Source: Caldifarciminota bacterium (GTDB taxonomy: Bacteria; Hydrothermota; Tepidihabitantia; SM23-42). From it: 18,769 nt of DNA. Positions 16,189-18,769 of the stretch are shown here, piece by piece (the stretch's first letter is position 1; every line of letters begins with the position of its first letter). The notes beneath the pieces are model-generated. The model saw only the letters and a list, made by a program, of their open reading frames with translations. It was not told where the DNA came from and did not search any database. The stretch covers positions 1 to 18,769 of the forward strand of contig JAGMEL010000115.1 of the NCBI GenBank assembly GCA_023128195.1. The letters are read 5' to 3'. The position numbers and the translations under genes are program-made.

Positions 16189-17391
16189 ATGAAAAAAAAT
16201 TTATTGTTTGTATTATTGTTGCTAATACCCCTGTATGCTGAAGGGATAAAAGAGAATTTATACGTAGTATTCACTGAAGATTTTGAGGAAGCCACTATTG
16301 AAGAGATGGCAACGCAATGGGATGAGGTGGTAAATCTTGAAGGGATGTCATTTTCTTCAGATGTTTCTTCAGTGAGCCCGGGTAATCAATCTCTTAGGAT
16401 GACTTCAATAATAGGCTCGAATACAGGCGGGCATCTTTATAAAAGACTGGCTGAGTATGCAGGTTATGATACTTTATATGCACGTTTCTATGTCAAATTT
16501 GCAGAAAGCTGCCATCCAGTGCACCACTTTGTTCATATGGGAGGATATAATCCTCCTACACTTTGGCCCCAGGGTGGAGCAGGAGTGAGACCAGATGGTG
16601 ACGAGCGGTTTACTACCGGGATAGAACCAATGGGTTCAGACTGGAGATGGGATTTTTATACATACTGGATGCACATGAGAGGGAACCCGGTTCCAAATAC
16701 ATACTGGGGAAACACTTTTCACCCCACACCTCAAGTTTCAGTTGAGAGAGGGGAATGGATATGCGTTGAGATTATGATGATATGCAATAATCCTGCGGAC
16801 TCTTATAATGGAGAACAAGCATTCTGGATAAATGGAGAACAGGCAATCCATCTTGGAGAGGGTTTTCCAAATGGTTATTGGATCTGGGATAAATTCTACC
16901 CGCATCCTGATAGTGCTCCTTTTGAGGGTTTTCAGTGGCGCTTTGTGGATGAATTGAAAATAAATTTTTTCTGGCTTTTATTCTATATGACACAGGGATC
17001 TCCTGGACAGGTAGATACAGTCTGGTTTGATGATGCTGTCGTTGCCACAGAGTATATTGGTTCTATTACTGGAATTAGTGAAAGGGAAACATCCGTAATC
17101 CAAAGCTTAAACCTTGAAATCCATCCGAATCCATTTTCAAAGCTGACAAACATCAAATTTCAGATGCAAGATGTAAGAAGTAAGAAGCAAGATATTTCTT
17201 TGAAAATATATGATGTTTCGGGTCGAATAATCAGGTCTTTTGATCTGGCTTCTGGCGTCTTGCCTCTTGCTTCTACTGTTGTCTGGAATGGTACTGACAA
17301 TTCCGGCAATGTCTTGCCCCCTGGTGTATATTTTTGTAGATTGAGGATGGAAGATAAAGATTTCACAAAAAAAGTACTAAAGATCTATTAG
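16189..17391 (+). CDS. Secreted protein with unidentified, probably beta-sandwich body and T9SS/FlgD-like C-terminal domain
   Basis: 400 residues; AAGGAG about 8 nt before the ATG. Clear signal peptide (MKKNLLFVLLLLIPLYAEG). The body (about 25-300) starts VVFTEDFEE. It contains SLRMTSIIGSNTGGHLYKRL, LYARFYVKF, HHFVHMGGYNPP, ERGEWICVEIMM and VDTVWFDDAVVATEYIG, a strand pattern typical of concanavalin-A-like jelly-roll domains of lectins and polysaccharide lyases. It is unusually rich in Trp, His and Pro. No catalytic residues can be assigned. The C-terminal domain (about 310-400) has IHPNPF, LKIYDVSGRIIRSF and PPGVYFCRL. Loops A and B are both encoded by 7-mer repeats. A possible carbohydrate-binding or carbohydrate-cleaving surface protein, by inference. 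Could be the last gene of the array. Confidence 0.82.
   Translation: MKKNLLFVLLLLIPLYAEGIKENLYVVFTEDFEEATIEEMATQWDEVVNLEGMSFSSDVSSVSPGNQSLRMTSIIGSNTGGHLYKRLAEYAGYDTLYARFYVKFAESCHPVHHFVHMGGYNPPTLWPQGGAGVRPDGDERFTTGIEPMGSDWRWDFYTYWMHMRGNPVPNTYWGNTFHPTPQVSVERGEWICVEIMMICNNPADSYNGEQAFWINGEQAIHLGEGFPNGYWIWDKFYPHPDSAPFEGFQWRFVDELKINFFWLLFYMTQGSPGQVDTVWFDDAVVATEYIGSITGISERETSVIQSLNLEIHPNPFSKLTNIKFQMQDVRSKKQDISLKIYDVSGRIIRSFDLASGVLPLASTVVWNGTDNSGNVLPPGVYFCRLRMEDKDFTKKVLKIY
17162..17196 (+). repeat. 7-mer tandem repeat encoding loop A
   Basis: Four 7-nt units of consensus AGAWGYA (AGATGCA to AGAAGCA), followed by a decayed fifth, lie at the loop A position of the C-terminal domain, encoding MQDVRSKKQDI. 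The unit AGAAGCA is the complement of the loop B unit 50 nt downstream (TGCTTCT), so the two blocks are inverted copies of the same repeat class. Confidence 0.8.
17245..17279 (+). repeat. 7-mer tandem repeat encoding loop B (second copy)
   Basis: Five 7-nt units of consensus CTTGCTT encode LASGVLPLAST at loop B. The flanking 37-nt segment 17236-17272 is identical to 15370-15406 in the gene at 13300. Confidence 0.8.
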
Positions 17392-17429
17392 GTAAAGAGT
17401 AAAGGAAAAAGCAATTGCGTAATTACCTC

Positions 17430-17459
17430 TTGACAATTCAATAATTATGAGTATATTAT
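17430..17459 (+). promoter_or_regulatory. Strong sigma70-like promoter for the PurF-like gene
   Basis: TTGACA (17430-17435) is followed by two overlapping -10 candidates: TATATT (17452-17457, 16-bp spacer) and TATTAT (17454-17459, 18-bp spacer), each matching 5 of 6. Just upstream are adjacent 8-bp palindromes GCAATTGC (17411-17418) and GTAATTAC (17419-17426) that could be an operator. The remaining spacer 17392-17532 shows nothing else. Confidence 0.7.
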
Positions 17460-17532
17460 AGTGTGATTAAGTCAATTTTACCTCTATATATAGTGTTTTT
17501 ATGTATTAGAACCAGTTAAGGAGATATGAATT

Positions 17533-18769
17533 ATGAGTGGTATTATCGCTATTATATCAAATAAAGATTGTAAAAATGATTTGTTTTATGCCACAGACTA
17601 CCATTCTCATCTTGGCACATCATATGGAGGAATTGCGATATCAGACGGTAAAAGAACACATAAAAAAATTCACAGTATAGCAAAAACACAGTTTAAATCG
17701 AGATTTTCAGAAGATATTGATTTTATAAATATGCACGGAAATTCCGGGATTGGCGTAATAAGTGATCGAGATACACAACCATTAATAATGCGATTAAGAT
17801 TCGGAGAATATGCCTTGTGTGGCGTCGGTTATATTAATAACCAGGATAAACTCGCCAAAAAATTGATTAATGAAGGAGTGGTATTTTCTGAGATGCCAAA
17901 TGGTAAAGTAAACCAAATAGAATTAGCAGCCAAATTGATAAATAAAGGAAAGACTATTGCAGATGGTATAGAATACATGCATGATCAAATTGATGGTTCG
18001 TTGTCTTTGTTGCTTCTTGGTAAAGAAGGAATCTATGCGGCACGAGATAAGTACGGAAGAAGTCCTTTAGTTCTAAGTGAAAGAAATGGCGATAATATAG
18101 TTGCGTCTGAAACATGCTCTTTTAAAAATCTCGGGTTTAAAACAAAGAAATTTTTAGGACCTGGTGAAATCATTCTGTTAAGCGGAACCAGGGTAAAACA
18201 GATAAAAAAGCCAGGTAATGTTCTCCAGTTGTGTACTTTCCTATATGTTTATGCAGGGTTTCCTGCTTCAGAGTATGAGGGAAAAAACGTCGAAGAATTC
18301 AGAGAAGATTCAGGAAGGATTATTGCAAAAAGAGACAATGTTAAAATTGATTTTGTGGCAGGAGTTGCAGATTCAGGAACTGCATATGCGCATGGCTATT
18401 CGCACGAATCTGGCGTGCCAGTCAAGATACCTCTACTTAAATATACTCCTGGATGGGCGAGAAGTTATGTACCTCCTTCTCAAGAAACAAGAAATCTTGT
18501 GGCTTTAATGAAACAGATAACAGCAGATGTTTTGATAAAGGGACAAAAGATGGTAATAACTGAGGATTCGATCGTTAGGGGAACACAATTAAAGAATTTT
18601 TTGCTCGTTAAATTGTGGAATGCCGGAGCAAAGGAAATTCATGCAAGACCTGCTTGCCCTGCTCTTATGTTTCCATGTAAGTTTCTGTATTCTACACGAA
18701 AATTGGATGAATTATTTGCAAGAAGAATACTTAAACGAATGCATGGTGGTAAACATATTAAGGATGTAG
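17533..18769 (+). CDS. PurF-like amidophosphoribosyltransferase family protein with degenerate glutaminase domain (3' partial)
   Basis: At least 412 residues, open to the window end; an AAGGAG site lies 8 nt before the ATG. The layout follows PurF: N-terminal Ntn-glutaminase domain (about 1-225; RDKYGRSPLVL and ASETCSFKNLG are recognisable), then phosphoribosyltransferase domain with VAGVADSGTAYAHGYSHESG (275-294), YVPPSQETR (312-320) and the PRPP motif VITEDSIVRGTQL (341-353). Normal PurF makes phosphoribosylamine from PRPP and glutamine, the first step of purine synthesis. Here the nucleophile position is Ser (MSGI, not MCGI). The usual RY-S/T-G and HNG motifs also appear to be replaced (GVISDRD, GVGYINN). 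It may use free ammonia or have another role. Cys234, Cys375 and Cys382 sit near positions where some PurFs bind an Fe-S cluster. It resembles, from memory, a PurF-like group with non-Cys N-termini in anaerobes. Confidence 0.85.
   Translation, partial: MSGIIAIISNKDCKNDLFYATDYHSHLGTSYGGIAISDGKRTHKKIHSIAKTQFKSRFSEDIDFINMHGNSGIGVISDRDTQPLIMRLRFGEYALCGVGYINNQDKLAKKLINEGVVFSEMPNGKVNQIELAAKLINKGKTIADGIEYMHDQIDGSLSLLLLGKEGIYAARDKYGRSPLVLSERNGDNIVASETCSFKNLGFKTKKFLGPGEIILLSGTRVKQIKKPGNVLQLCTFLYVYAGFPASEYEGKNVEEFREDSGRIIAKRDNVKIDFVAGVADSGTAYAHGYSHESGVPVKIPLLKYTPGWARSYVPPSQETRNLVALMKQITADVLIKGQKMVITEDSIVRGTQLKNFLLVKLWNAGAKEIHARPACPALMFPCKFLYSTRKLDELFARRILKRMHGGKHIKDV

Noticed and set aside
17460..17532. 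Riboswitch in the leader of the PurF-like gene
   Set aside because: The leader is only about 70 nt and no purine-riboswitch-like conserved core or terminator hairpin is visible.
18218..18508. 96-codon plus-strand frame within the PurF-like gene
   Set aside because: It overlaps the clear PurF-like reading frame in another phase and has no protein motif.

Overview
The window reads as chromosomal DNA from a moderately AT-rich, Gram-negative-type bacterium. Genes are on the + strand throughout, with AAGGAGG-type ribosome binding sites and sigma70-like promoters. Large secreted beta-propeller proteins with a FlgD-like/type IX secretion (T9SS) C-terminal domain suggest an FCB-related or candidate lineage such as WOR-3/Stahlbacteria or Cloacimonadota. 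That taxonomic guess is inference from protein style only. 

Region 1 (1-6667) is a compact chemotaxis operon entered from upstream. It holds the tail of an unknown gene, a small overlapping ORF, a methyl-accepting chemotaxis protein with an abbreviated HAMP, a hybrid CheA with a C-terminal receiver, CheB, and CheR with C-terminal TPRs. A 13-bp-stem hairpin terminator closes it. Together they form a full sensory adaptation circuit: receptor, kinase, receptor methylation and demethylation. No free CheW is seen in the window and no separate CheY; the fused receiver may take the CheY or phosphate-sink role. 

Region 2 (6668-7994) has a promoter, a palindromic leader and a 70-residue unknown protein, followed by a lipoprotein with an HEXXH gluzincin-type active site (peptidase MA-like). 

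Region 3 (7995-17391) is an array of exported proteins. Four are beta-propellers: 7 short W-x-V-W repeats; 7-8 PQQ/WD-like repeats; 7 H-I-x-Y/F repeats; and 14 YVTN-like repeats. A fifth has a likely jelly-roll or lectin-like body. All five end in a homologous C-terminal beta-sandwich domain. A small lipoprotein sits among them. The most unusual signal is here. In four of the five C-terminal domains, two specific loops are encoded by degenerate simple repeats, mostly 7-mers, of the same character as the repeats in the neighbouring spacers. Both loops should lie at the same pole of the domain. 

Region 4 (17392-18769) has a strong promoter and the start of a PurF-like amidophosphoribosyltransferase that runs off the window. 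Its phosphoribosyltransferase half is intact, but the N-terminal glutaminase centre lacks the catalytic cysteine and other expected residues.
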